Assembly: GCF_016916835.1 (NCBI RefSeq) | Contig: NZ_JAFFIX010000004.1 | Coordinates: 248,001-312,000, forward strand | Reading direction: 5' to 3' | Source of the DNA: Actinacidiphila bryophytorum | Lineage (GTDB): Bacteria > Actinomycetota > Actinomycetes > Streptomycetales > Streptomycetaceae | DNA: 64,000 bases | In this document: positions 8,267 through 15,453 of the stretch, piece by piece | Numbering within the stretch: the stretch's first letter is position 1 | Layout of the letters: each line of letters begins with the position of its first letter | The notes under the pieces: model-generated | Told to the model about the DNA's origin: nothing | Database searches by the model: none | Seen by the model: the letters and a program-made list of their open reading frames with translations, nothing else | Program-made: the position numbers and the translations under genes

Positions 8267-8683
8267 TCACGGCTGCCCCCGCGCCCCCCGAAACCCGTCC
8301 GCAATCCGCTGCAGATCCGGGTCCAGTTCGGTGAGCCTGGGCAGCAACTCCTCGACCCGCCGGGCGATCTCCGGGAATTCCTCCCAGGTGGCAGGCTCCC
8401 GCCGAACCACCGCCGACAGCAGGTCGTCGTCGTAGAACCCGCCCTCCGCGAGCCGCGGAACCGTCTCCTCCAGCACCTCCAACGCCACCGGAAGCGTCCA
8501 CGCCAGCCCCACCCCCTGCCCGATGAGCCGCGCGAGGTTCCAGGGATTGAGGGTGCCAATGGGTCGACGCCGCAGTTCATGGACGTCCCGCACCATGGCC
8601 GTCGAATCCTCGGGCGGATCCGGCCACCGATCGCCTTCGAGCGTCTCGATGGACAGATTCCGGTCAAACTCGCCCCGAGTCAC
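8267..8683 (-). CDS. CdiI-like contact-dependent inhibition immunity protein
   Basis: The product is 138 aa, small and acidic. The pattern SIETLEGDRWPDPPEDSTAMV, then LRRRPIGTLNPWNLARLIGQGVGLAWTLPVALEVLEE and EGGFYDDDLLSAVV, matches the CdiI_2-type immunity family (short proteins annotated as contact-dependent growth inhibition immunity proteins). Such proteins bind and neutralise a cognate toxin domain in the cytoplasm. No complete toxin gene is beside it, only a short C-terminal-looking remnant at 8724, so it looks like an orphan immunity gene. Family assignment is from remembered motif order. Confidence 0.65.
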   Translation of the reverse strand: MTRGEFDRNLSIETLEGDRWPDPPEDSTAMVRDVHELRRRPIGTLNPWNLARLIGQGVGLAWTLPVALEVLEETVPRLAEGGFYDDDLLSAVVRREPATWEEFPEIARRVEELLPRLTELDPDLQRIADGFRGARGQP

Positions 8684-8723
8684 CAGTGCGTCCCCTCTGA
8701 AGCCGTGTACGAATGAATGTCCG

Positions 8724-8840
8724 TCAGTGTCCGATGGAATGCAGGAACCCCTTCAGCCGGTCGAGTTCCCTCGTCACCTCTTTGTGCTTGGCGAGCCGTA
8801 CCTCGATGCCTCGCTCCGTGATGGGGGAGTCGCTGCCGCC
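8724..8840 (-). pseudogene. C-terminal remnant, possibly the lost toxin of the CdiI-like gene
   Basis: About 33 codons with good GC3 (starting near SPITERGIEVRLAKH and ending GFLHSIGH then TGA at 8724) stand 40 bp upstream of the CdiI-like gene on the same strand. Upstream in this frame the codon pattern becomes non-coding. The position, directly before an immunity gene, is where a toxin C-terminus would lie. That identity is inference. Confidence 0.4.
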
Positions 8841-8902
8841 GACAGCGCCGGCGGCTCCCCCGTGTCGGCACGATGCGGGCGCGTACAGGACCCGGGCGGG
8901 TG

Positions 8903-9250
8903 TCAGCGCGGGCGGAAGAGGTGGGCGAGGTTGAGGGCCACCAGTCCGGCCCAGGAGATGAGCAGTGCGGTGGTCCCGCCGGGAGTGAAGGTCGTTGCGA
9001 CGGTGCCGAGGACCAGGGAGAGCAGCAGGACGCCGAGGTCCGCCCTTCGGTCGCGGACCAGGGCTCGCCGAAGAGGGCCGGGCTCCGCCAGCCGCTCGGC
9101 GCACACCTCGTCGAACGACGCGGCGACGCGGTCGTCGATCCGGTCCCCGAGCCGTTCGACGAACAGGTCCACGATGGCGTTCTCGTCCCCGCCTTCCGGG
9201 CGCTCGGCGGGCCGGGGGTGTTGTGCCGGTGCCGGTGGCTGCTCGGTCAT
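8903..9250 (-). CDS. Small membrane protein with two C-terminal helices
   Basis: The product is 115 aa. The first ~65 residues are polar and charged (a proline-rich start, then an acidic helix with FVERLGDRIDDRVAASFDEV). They are followed by two hydrophobic segments: LGVLLLSLVLGTVATTF around 72-88 and TALLISWAGLVALNLAHLF around 94-112. The ATG at 9250 has GGAGGA about 5-6 bases upstream. The family is not recognised. It is divergent from the sensor kinase gene, 181 bp away, and the two might share a regulatory region. Confidence 0.65.
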   Translation of the reverse strand: MTEQPPAPAQHPRPAERPEGGDENAIVDLFVERLGDRIDDRVAASFDEVCAERLAEPGPLRRALVRDRRADLGVLLLSLVLGTVATTFTPGGTTALLISWAGLVALNLAHLFRPR

Positions 9251-9431
9251 CGTGGTGTCCTCCCGGACGCGGGCTTGTGTGCCGTACAGGGCCGTACAGG
9301 GACAGGCTTTCCTGCGGCGGGCGCGCGCGTCGGTAGCGCAGAGGTCCGACTCGGGGGTGGTGCTGGCGTCACCACCGATCCGGGTGCACGGTGCATGGCA
9401 TGTGCGTCACCAGGCGTTCTACCGTCGGGTC

Positions 9432-10643
9432 ATGAGGAACTTCCGGACGCTGCGACGCGCGTTCCTCCGAGCGCGACGGGACACCGGCTTCGTGGCAGCC
9501 GGCATTCCGCTGCACCTTGCCCTGGCGTCGCAGTGGGTCTGGGGCGTGACCATCGTCCTGAAGGCGAACGCGTGGGCCGTGGTGCCGATACCGTTCGCGC
9601 TGTTCCTCGTCGGCATTCCGACGCTCACCGCTGTCCAGCGGCACCGCTGTCGGGCGCTGCTCGGTGTGGACGTCCCGCGGCCGGCGCCGACGCCGGAACG
9701 AAGGTGGCCCAGGCGTGCCGTGCGGTGGCTGTCCTCGGCCCGGACCTGGCGACAGGTCGGATACCACCTCCTGCTCGGGCCGTTGCTGGCGGCTGTGGAA
9801 CTGCTCGTGCTCGCGGCCTGGGCCGCGGCCGTGGCGGGCGTCACCGCCTTCGGCTACGCCTCCGCGCTCCCGGTGTACCAGACGCTTCTCTGCACCGCCG
9901 GCGGCGTCGTGCTGCTGTGCGTCGCACCCTGGCTGGCCGGGGCGACGGCCAGGACCGAGGCCCGGCTCGCGCCCGCGCTGCTGGGGCCGAGCCGCAACGA
10001 GCGGCTTCGGCGGCGTGTCGAGCACCTGGCCGAGAGCCGCACCGACCTGATCGAAGCCGTCGACAGCGAGCGCCGCCGCATCGAACGCGACCTGCACGAC
10101 GGCACCCAGCAGCGCCTGGTCTCCCTCGCGGTCAACCTGGGGCTGGCCAGGGCCACCCTCACCGACCTGCCGGACGACGCCCGCACCGCCATCGACGAGG
10201 CGCACCGCGAGGCGAAGGAGGCCATCGCCGAACTCAACGACCTGGTCCGCGGGTTGCACCCCGCGGTCCTCGAAGACCGGGGGCTGGACGCTGCGTTGTC
10301 CGGCCTGGCCGCCCGCGTACCGCTGCCGGTGGGCGTGCGCGTCGACATCGGAGAGCGAGCAGCGCCCGTCGTGGAGTCGGTCGCGTACTTCGTGGTCTCC
10401 GAGGCGCTGGCCAACGTCACCAAGCACGCCCGCGCCACCCGTGCGGAGGTGACCGTCGAACGGATCGGGAAGCTGCTGCGCGTGAACGTCACCGACGACG
10501 GGAGCGGTGGCGCCGACGCCTCGGCCGGCAGCGGACTGAACGGACTGGCCAGACGCGTCGGCTCCGTCGACGGAACCTTCCGCGTCAGCAGCCCCGCCGG
10601 CGGCCCTACCACCCTCATCGCGGAGCTGCCGTGCGAGCTGTGA
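9432..10643 (+). CDS. NarL-type sensor histidine kinase
   Basis: The product is 403 aa with about four hydrophobic segments in the first ~180 residues (around 20-38, 45-62, 118-140, 150-172). A HisKA_3 domain follows with RRRIERDLHDGTQQRL, the phospho-acceptor His near residue 222. The C-terminal HATPase has the N box VVSEALANVTKHARAT and the G boxes VTDDGSGGADASAGSGLNGLARRV. It autophosphorylates in response to a membrane or envelope signal and passes phosphate to the regulator that overlaps its 3' end. The ATG at 9432 is the best-supported start, but an upstream GTG at 9402 is possible because no strong ribosome site decides. Confidence 0.9.
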   Translation: MRNFRTLRRAFLRARRDTGFVAAGIPLHLALASQWVWGVTIVLKANAWAVVPIPFALFLVGIPTLTAVQRHRCRALLGVDVPRPAPTPERRWPRRAVRWLSSARTWRQVGYHLLLGPLLAAVELLVLAAWAAAVAGVTAFGYASALPVYQTLLCTAGGVVLLCVAPWLAGATARTEARLAPALLGPSRNERLRRRVEHLAESRTDLIEAVDSERRRIERDLHDGTQQRLVSLAVNLGLARATLTDLPDDARTAIDEAHREAKEAIAELNDLVRGLHPAVLEDRGLDAALSGLAARVPLPVGVRVDIGERAAPVVESVAYFVVSEALANVTKHARATRAEVTVERIGKLLRVNVTDDGSGGADASAGSGLNGLARRVGSVDGTFRVSSPAGGPTTLIAELPCEL

Positions 10644-11284
10644 TCGCCGAGGACTCGGTGCTGCTGCGCGTCGGGCTCGTCAAGGTGCTGGAGATGGCCG
10701 GCTTCCTGGTCGCAGCCGACGTGGGCGACGCGGACGCCCTGCTGACCGCGGTCGACCAGCACCGGCCCGAACTCGCCCTGATCGACGTCCGCATGCCGCC
10801 GTCCTTCACCGACGAGGGAGTGCGCGCCGCGTTGGTGATCCGTCGCCAGTGGCCCCGGACGGCGGTGGTCCTGCTCTCGCAGTACGTGGAGGAGCGGTAC
10901 GCGGCCGACCTGCTGACCGCCCACACCGACGGTGTCGGCTACCTGCTCAAGCAACGCGTCGCCGACGTGGAGGATTTCATCGCCGCGGTACGTCGCGTCG
11001 CCGACGGCGGCACGGCGCTGGACCCCGAGGTCGTCGCCCAGCTGCTGCTGCGCCGCCGCAGCGACCCCTTGTCGCGGCTCACGCCCCGCGAACGGGAAGT
11101 GCTGGCCCTGATGGCCGAGGGACGCTCCAACGCGGGCATCGCCGAGGCGCTGGTGGTCAGCGACAGCGCGGTCGCCAAGCACATCAACAACATCTTCGCC
11201 AAACTCGCCCTCCCCGCCGCCGACGCCGACCACCGACGCGTCCTCGCCGTTCTGCAATTCCTCGGGGCGGCGCCCCCGAACTGA
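10631..11284 (+). CDS. LuxR/NarL-type response regulator
   Basis: The product is 217 aa. The receiver domain (residues ~1-120) has the acidic pocket AEDSV, the phospho-acceptor Asp in ALIDVRMPP and the KQRV lysine region. The C-terminal LuxR helix-turn-helix (LTPREREVLALMAEGRSNAGIAEAL and SDSAVAKHINNIFAKL) binds DNA. The GTG start lies inside the kinase gene (13-base overlap), so translation is coupled. The output genes are not evident. The adjoining small membrane protein gene is one candidate. Confidence 0.92.
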   Translation: MRAVIAEDSVLLRVGLVKVLEMAGFLVAADVGDADALLTAVDQHRPELALIDVRMPPSFTDEGVRAALVIRRQWPRTAVVLLSQYVEERYAADLLTAHTDGVGYLLKQRVADVEDFIAAVRRVADGGTALDPEVVAQLLLRRRSDPLSRLTPREREVLALMAEGRSNAGIAEALVVSDSAVAKHINNIFAKLALPAADADHRRVLAVLQFLGAAPPN

Positions 11285-11415
11285 CCGCCCGCCGCCACGA
11301 GCGCGACCGTACGCCCGGCTCGCCGGAAGGGCGGGGATCATGCGCTTGCAGGGCGCGCTGCGCGTGACGGACGCATGTGCGTCGGGCCCGGCCCTGGCTG
11401 GGCTCCTACGACGGG

Positions 11416-11735
11416 TCAGCACTGGAATGACTCCGCGTCGTCATCGTCATCGTCGACGCTTTGGGGCACGACCGTGTAGTTCGGGATGGTCATCGGGACC
11501 GGTGGGCCGTTACGTGGCCGCCTCCGTGCTCGCTGCTGCGTTCTTGGCAGCATCTTCTGCCAGGGTCTTGCCGGCTGCGCTGCCGCCGATGTTGCCGACG
11601 AGGCGTCCGCTTGCTTCGGAGCCGTCGGAGCCCCAGCCGGTGCCGAGGATGGTGCGGCCTGCTTGTCCTTCGCGCCGGGGTCGGTGAACGCGGCCGGCGC
11701 GACGGGCTTGCTGCCGGGGTACTCGCCGTATCGCG
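11416..11735 (-). pseudogene. Fossil of an rhs toxin/immunity locus (mosaic of three pieces)
   Basis: This segment is a scrambled relative of the locus at 30947-32897. Read leftward it contains a piece equal to the N-terminal part of the Rhs proteins (AAFTDPGAKDKQAA), then the part around GTGWGSDGSEASG in a shifted frame, then an AAGKT-like piece. It then shares the junction ending in GPPVPMT with the 31290 gene, and finally has the last residues of the immunity gene at 30947 (PNYTVVPQS here, PNYKVVPES there). Internal deletions removed the toxin and most of the immunity gene. Homology continues past the immunity stop (shared GGCTCCTACGACGG). Confidence 0.75.
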
Positions 11736-11761
11736 TGCGTCGCGCGCGACGACGGCGTGCG

Positions 11762-12703
11762 TCAGGCGAACCAGATCATGCTGCCGACGCCGGCCACCAG
11801 GCAGTAGATCGCGAAGGGGGTCAGCGTGCGGGTGGTGAACCAGCGGGACAGGAAGCGCACCGAGCCGTACGCGCACACGCCCGCAGTGAGGAAGCCCGCG
11901 GCCACCTGGCCGTGGATGTGGTCGCCGGCCGACCCGGCCAGGCTGGGCAGTTTGAGGATGCCGGCCGCGAGGATGACCGGGGTTGCCAGCAGGAAGGAGA
12001 ACTTCGCGGCGTCCTCGTGGTCCAGTCCGCGCAGCAGTCCGCCGACCATCGTGATGCCCGACCGGCTGATCCCCGCCAGTAGCGCCAGCGTCTGGAACAG
12101 GCCGATGATGCCGGCCTCGCGGTAGTTGAGGGTGTCCAGGCGGCGCTTCGGCGCGCGGGCGTGGATGTCGCCCTCGGTGGCCGCGCCCGGCCCGGCGCTC
12201 AACCCGGGCACCGGGGCTGCGGCTCGGAGTTCGGCACCGCGGCGCAGGCGTTCGCCGGCATAGAGGATCACGCCGTTGAGGGTCAGGAAGGCGGCCGCGG
12301 CCTCCGGCTTGGCGAACAGGGTGCGGAAGGTGTGCTCCAGGGCCAGGCCGGTGATGCCGACCGGGATGGTGCCCACCACCAGGAGCCATGCGAGGCGCTC
12401 GGTGGACGTGGTCACCGTGCGGGTGCGCAGGGTGGTGAAGAGCGCCCGGACGATGGCCACCCAGTCCTTGCGGAAGTACGCCAGCAGGGCCAGGGCGGTC
12501 GCTACGTGGAGGGCCACGACGAACGCCAGGTACGGGGAGGTCCCCGAGTCGCCGGAGGCGTTCTCTGTGACCAGGTGGTGCCAGGAGCCGCCGATCCACG
12601 CCGGTACGAGCACGGAGTGGCCCAGGCTGGAGACCGGGAAGAGTTCGGTCACGCCCTGGAGGGCGCCGATGGTGACGGCTTGGAGGTAGGACAGATCAGA
12701 CAC
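11762..12703 (-). CDS. uppP: Undecaprenyl-diphosphate phosphatase
   Basis: The product is 313 aa with about eight membrane segments. It has the BacA/UppP signatures: GALQGVTELFPVSSLGHSVL near residues 13-32 (the E-rich and SSxGH catalytic region) and LLAGISRSGITMVGGLLRGL near 215-235 (GxSRSG, with the catalytic Arg). It recycles undecaprenyl diphosphate to the monophosphate carrier for cell wall synthesis, and extra copies give bacitracin resistance. A linker around residues 160-190 (a G/A-rich insertion) is longer than in short homologues. A 22-bp palindrome 72 bp upstream of the start suggests dedicated repression. Confidence 0.92.
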   Translation of the reverse strand: MSDLSYLQAVTIGALQGVTELFPVSSLGHSVLVPAWIGGSWHHLVTENASGDSGTSPYLAFVVALHVATALALLAYFRKDWVAIVRALFTTLRTRTVTTSTERLAWLLVVGTIPVGITGLALEHTFRTLFAKPEAAAAFLTLNGVILYAGERLRRGAELRAAAPVPGLSAGPGAATEGDIHARAPKRRLDTLNYREAGIIGLFQTLALLAGISRSGITMVGGLLRGLDHEDAAKFSFLLATPVILAAGILKLPSLAGSAGDHIHGQVAAGFLTAGVCAYGSVRFLSRWFTTRTLTPFAIYCLVAGVGSMIWFA

Positions 12704-12774
12704 GGGTGGTCCTCAAGGGCCGGGGTGGGCGGGGGCGGAGGCGCCCCCCCACGGGTGGTGACACCGGGCCGCTC

Positions 12775-12796
12775 ACGTCTACATGACTGTAGACGT
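12775..12796. promoter_or_regulatory. Perfect palindrome upstream of uppP
   Basis: The arms ACGTCTACA and TGTAGACGT (9 bp, perfect) flank the 4-base spacer TGAC. The core CTACA-N4-TGTAG resembles operators of the BlaI/MecI/CopY winged-helix repressors (TACAnnTGTA type), though the spacing is wider. It lies 72 bp from the uppP start, a reasonable operator position. No regulator gene is adjacent, so a trans-acting repressor would be needed. Confidence 0.5.
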
Positions 12797-12892
12797 CCAG
12801 GTGAACGTAGGAGACGACGGATGGTGCCACAAGCCAATCCGGATGAATGCCCACCGAATGGCGCATGGCGGTGAGGCTGTCCGTTCTCTGGA

Positions 12893-12921
12893 CTGCTCCC
12901 CGCGCCCGCGGGGATGGACCC
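12893..12921. repeat. Solitary type I-E-like CRISPR repeat
   Basis: The 29-bp unit begins CTGCTCCCCGCG and ends GCGGGGATGGACCC. It has the length, the CCCCGCG/GCGGGG hairpin and the GGATGG ending of actinobacterial type I-E repeats. Nothing similar lies 61 bp to either side, so there is no array, and there are no cas genes in the window. It may be the last unit of a lost array or a chance hairpin. Confidence 0.45.
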
Positions 12922-13297
12922 GCCTGCGGCGCGTTCAAGCCGTCCCCCGAGGCGGTCTCAGAGCCGACCAGCCTGCTCGCCCCCGGTGATGCGCGCCGCC
13001 GTCACTGTTGTGCCCTGCCGTGGAACCACACCACACCGGCGGCGAACCGCTGCGCGCCGCCGCTCCGGGCGCCCGCGCCGCCCGGGGCACAGCCGGTTCC
13101 GCTACGATCACGGCATGTGCTGCTGTGCTCCCATGACGACAACCGCTGCCTAACGGCGGTACCGCGGTTCCTGCAACCGCGGCCATTGCCTGCCCCCGCA
13201 TGGGGAGCAGTGCCAGGACGTACCGCCGGATCAGTGTCCTGCCGGCAGTCACTCATATTCCTGTGACGCCGGGTCATCCTGCCTGATCAGGGAAGTC

Positions 13298-13900
13298 ATG
13301 CCTCAGTCTCAGCATTTCGATTCACAGCATTCGCATGCAGCCGTACCCAGCGCTGCGCAGCACCCACGTGCTGCCATCCTGCTCCTGATGGTCGGGCTCC
13401 CCGGGGCTGGGAAAACCACCCGCGCCAAGGAGCTCGCCGCAACCCACCGGGCGCTGCGGCTGACTCCAGATCACTGGATGATCCCGCTGTTCGGCGATTC
13501 GATGGCCGACGGCAAGCGCTGGGTGCTCGAAGGGCGGCTCATCTCAGTCGCCCTACAGGCACTGAGGCTGGGGACCAGCGTCGTGCTCGACTTCGGGCTC
13601 TGGAGCCGCGACGAACGGTCGGCGCTGCGCTGGATGGCCCGGTCGGTCGGGGCATCATGCCAGGTGGTCTACCTGCCTGTGGACAAGGACGTCCAGCTCG
13701 CCCGCGTCGCTCACCGCCAGGAAACAACACCGCATCAGACGTTCCCGATGAGCAAGGCCGACCTGGATGCCTGGCGGGAGCAGTTCCAGGTGCCTGACGC
13801 CGCCGAACTCGACAGCGGCGAGATCCCCGCCCCGCCGGCGGGCTGGCCGAGCTGGCCGGACTGGGCAGCAGACACCTGGCCCTCGTGCACCGACAGCTGA
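13298..13900 (+). CDS. P-loop kinase, AAA_33/zeta-toxin-like
   Basis: The product is 200 aa. A Walker A motif GLPGAGKTT lies at residues 33-41 after the hydrophobic strand ILLLMV. LTPDHWMIPLF and the strand VVLDFGLWSRDER follow, as in the AAA_33 group of small-molecule or nucleotide kinases that includes zeta toxins and chloramphenicol phosphotransferase-like proteins. These enzymes phosphorylate small molecules with ATP. The target here is unknown. The GxWSRxER region and C-terminal FPMSKADLDAWREQFQVPDAAEL are typical of actinobacterial members annotated as ATP-binding proteins. There is no antitoxin neighbour, so a toxin role is not supported. Confidence 0.75.
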   Translation: MPQSQHFDSQHSHAAVPSAAQHPRAAILLLMVGLPGAGKTTRAKELAATHRALRLTPDHWMIPLFGDSMADGKRWVLEGRLISVALQALRLGTSVVLDFGLWSRDERSALRWMARSVGASCQVVYLPVDKDVQLARVAHRQETTPHQTFPMSKADLDAWREQFQVPDAAELDSGEIPAPPAGWPSWPDWAADTWPSCTDS

Positions 13901-14082
13901 CCTGGCCGCCCGCCCCGCAGCACCGGCGCGTCACCCTGCCCGCCCCCTCGGGTGAAATCCCGGCCACCGGCGACGGTGTGTGCTGTTAGGGTCCGCGAGA
14001 ATTCGAACGTGGGGAGCCGCCGGAGGATTCGCTCTCCTGGCGCCGTCCCGTTCAGCATTGCCCTCCTCCGTATTCCGAGGTC

Positions 14083-15285
14083 ATGGCCGGTGCGACGGGC
14101 TTCCTTTCGTCCCCCGAGTACGACTTGCTGTGGACCCGGTACGCCGACGGTTCGACGACCAGTTTGGGTGCTGACTTCTGGCATTCCCGGTTGTCCATGT
14201 CCCACGGGTCGGTGTCCGATGTGCTGGCGACCGAGCAGGGTGAGCTCGGCTCGGACGTCGACCACGGGGTGAAGCTGCGCGACATGTCGACCGGAGCGAC
14301 TTCCTTTGTCACCCTGGGTAGATTCCGCGATTTTGTGGGGGCCGTCGGATCGACGGTGCCGGCCTGCCCTTGGTCGCCGGCGCAGGGCGTCGACGACTGC
14401 ACCCAACTGCAGTTGCTGGGCATCGTGGACGGTGCGGAGACCGACCGGACGGTCACCGGCATTCCGGCCGACGCGCGAGACGTGCGCGTGGAGTCCTCGG
14501 CCCCCGGCTCCGTGGTTCTGTCCTACAGGGCTCTCGCCGGCACGGACACAGAGGTCCACTACGCGGTGGTGGACCTCTCCTCCGCCGCTGCGACACCGTC
14601 ACACCTCGCCCCTTCCGCCTGGGGCCGCCCTGCGCTGTCTCCGGCATGTCTCGCCACCGTGACCAGCCCCATGCCGCCGGCCACAGGGCAGTTGCACCTG
14701 GAGAACAGGGAAACCGGAGCGGTCACGCAGATCGACACGCACCAGCACATCTCCAGCCTCCTGGTGGGCATGGTCGGGGACTGGGCACTGTTCGGTCCGA
14801 AAACCACGCTCGACGGAGGATCGACCAGCGACGACTTCTCCTTCAGAGCGGTCCCGGTCGCTGGGGGCACCAGCCGCAAAATCCTGGACCACGCCACCTC
14901 GCTGGCGGCCTCTCCCGACGGCGCGCTGCTGGTCATGGGCGGCACACTCGCCCATGGCGAAGGCGTCTACCGGGTGTCTGCAGGCGCCGACGGTGCGCCC
15001 GTGGCGGAGCTGGTCGCCGGAACCGGCCAGCCGCTGGGGATCACCTTGGTGAGTTCCACCGTCCCGGCGGCGGCCGCGGTCGACACCGCGCCGTGGAAAG
15101 CGAGATGGCAGCTGTCGCGCTCCACCGCGGAGGTCGTCCCGACCCTCCGCAACGCCGCCACGGGCGGCTCCGAAACGTCGTACCTGTCCCCCTCGGACAA
15201 CACCACCGAGCCGGTGGGGATGGGCTACGACGGACGGGTGCGATTGGACTGGACCGGGTGGACCGACTCCGGCTGGCCGCGCTGA
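14083..15285 (+). CDS. Beta-propeller-like protein, probably the N-terminal part of a larger exported protein
   Basis: The product is 400 aa with repeated short strand motifs (GATGFLSSPEYDLLWTRYADG, then blocks such as ALFGPK, DFSFRAVPV and SLAASPDGALLVMGG) that suggest a beta-propeller. Similar starts occur in large secreted Streptomyces proteins that continue into FG-GAP or Ig-like repeats. Here no signal peptide precedes the ATG in frame, and the gene ends after one propeller, so it looks cut at both ends. The frame is open upstream to a stop at 13987. Its function is unknown; ligand or surface binding is plausible. Confidence 0.55.
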   Translation: MAGATGFLSSPEYDLLWTRYADGSTTSLGADFWHSRLSMSHGSVSDVLATEQGELGSDVDHGVKLRDMSTGATSFVTLGRFRDFVGAVGSTVPACPWSPAQGVDDCTQLQLLGIVDGAETDRTVTGIPADARDVRVESSAPGSVVLSYRALAGTDTEVHYAVVDLSSAAATPSHLAPSAWGRPALSPACLATVTSPMPPATGQLHLENRETGAVTQIDTHQHISSLLVGMVGDWALFGPKTTLDGGSTSDDFSFRAVPVAGGTSRKILDHATSLAASPDGALLVMGGTLAHGEGVYRVSAGADGAPVAELVAGTGQPLGITLVSSTVPAAAAVDTAPWKARWQLSRSTAEVVPTLRNAATGGSETSYLSPSDNTTEPVGMGYDGRVRLDWTGWTDSGWPR

Positions 15286-15398
15286 GGACGACCCGTGCCG
15301 CCCGCCTGAGCGGAAAGAGTACGTCGCCAATCGAGCGGAGAAGTGATGCGGAAAACGCGGGTGAGCCCTGTCGCTCGGCGGCACCGACCGGGCACGGC

Positions 15399-15433
15399 CG
15401 TCGGTACCACGGCCGCTTGCCGTGGTACCGACG
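15399..15433. terminator. Bidirectional terminator-like hairpin
   Basis: The arms CGTCGGTACCACGG and CCGTGGTACCGACG (14 bp, perfect) enclose a 7-base loop. It lies between the convergent propeller and sugar dehydrogenase genes, so it can end both transcripts. There is no T tract, as is common in actinomycetes. Confidence 0.7.
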
Positions 15434-15453
15434 TCAGCCGGTTCCCTGTCTCC

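Larger units (their letters stand above)
12704..13297. other. Gene-poor gap with a palindrome and a lone CRISPR-like repeat
   Basis: No convincing gene is present. The open frames here have poor third-position bias. The gap contains the uppP-proximal palindrome (12775-12796), the 29-bp CRISPR-like unit (12893-12921) and the promoter side of the P-loop kinase gene. Confidence 0.6.

Noticed and set aside
12832..12990. A short CRISPR array
   Set aside because: Sequences 61 bp before and after the repeat-like unit show no second repeat, and no cas genes are present.
12847..13266. 139-aa open frame over the lone CRISPR-like repeat
   Set aside because: No codon-position bias, no ribosome site, and Pro/Arg/Cys-rich composition. 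Treated as non-coding.
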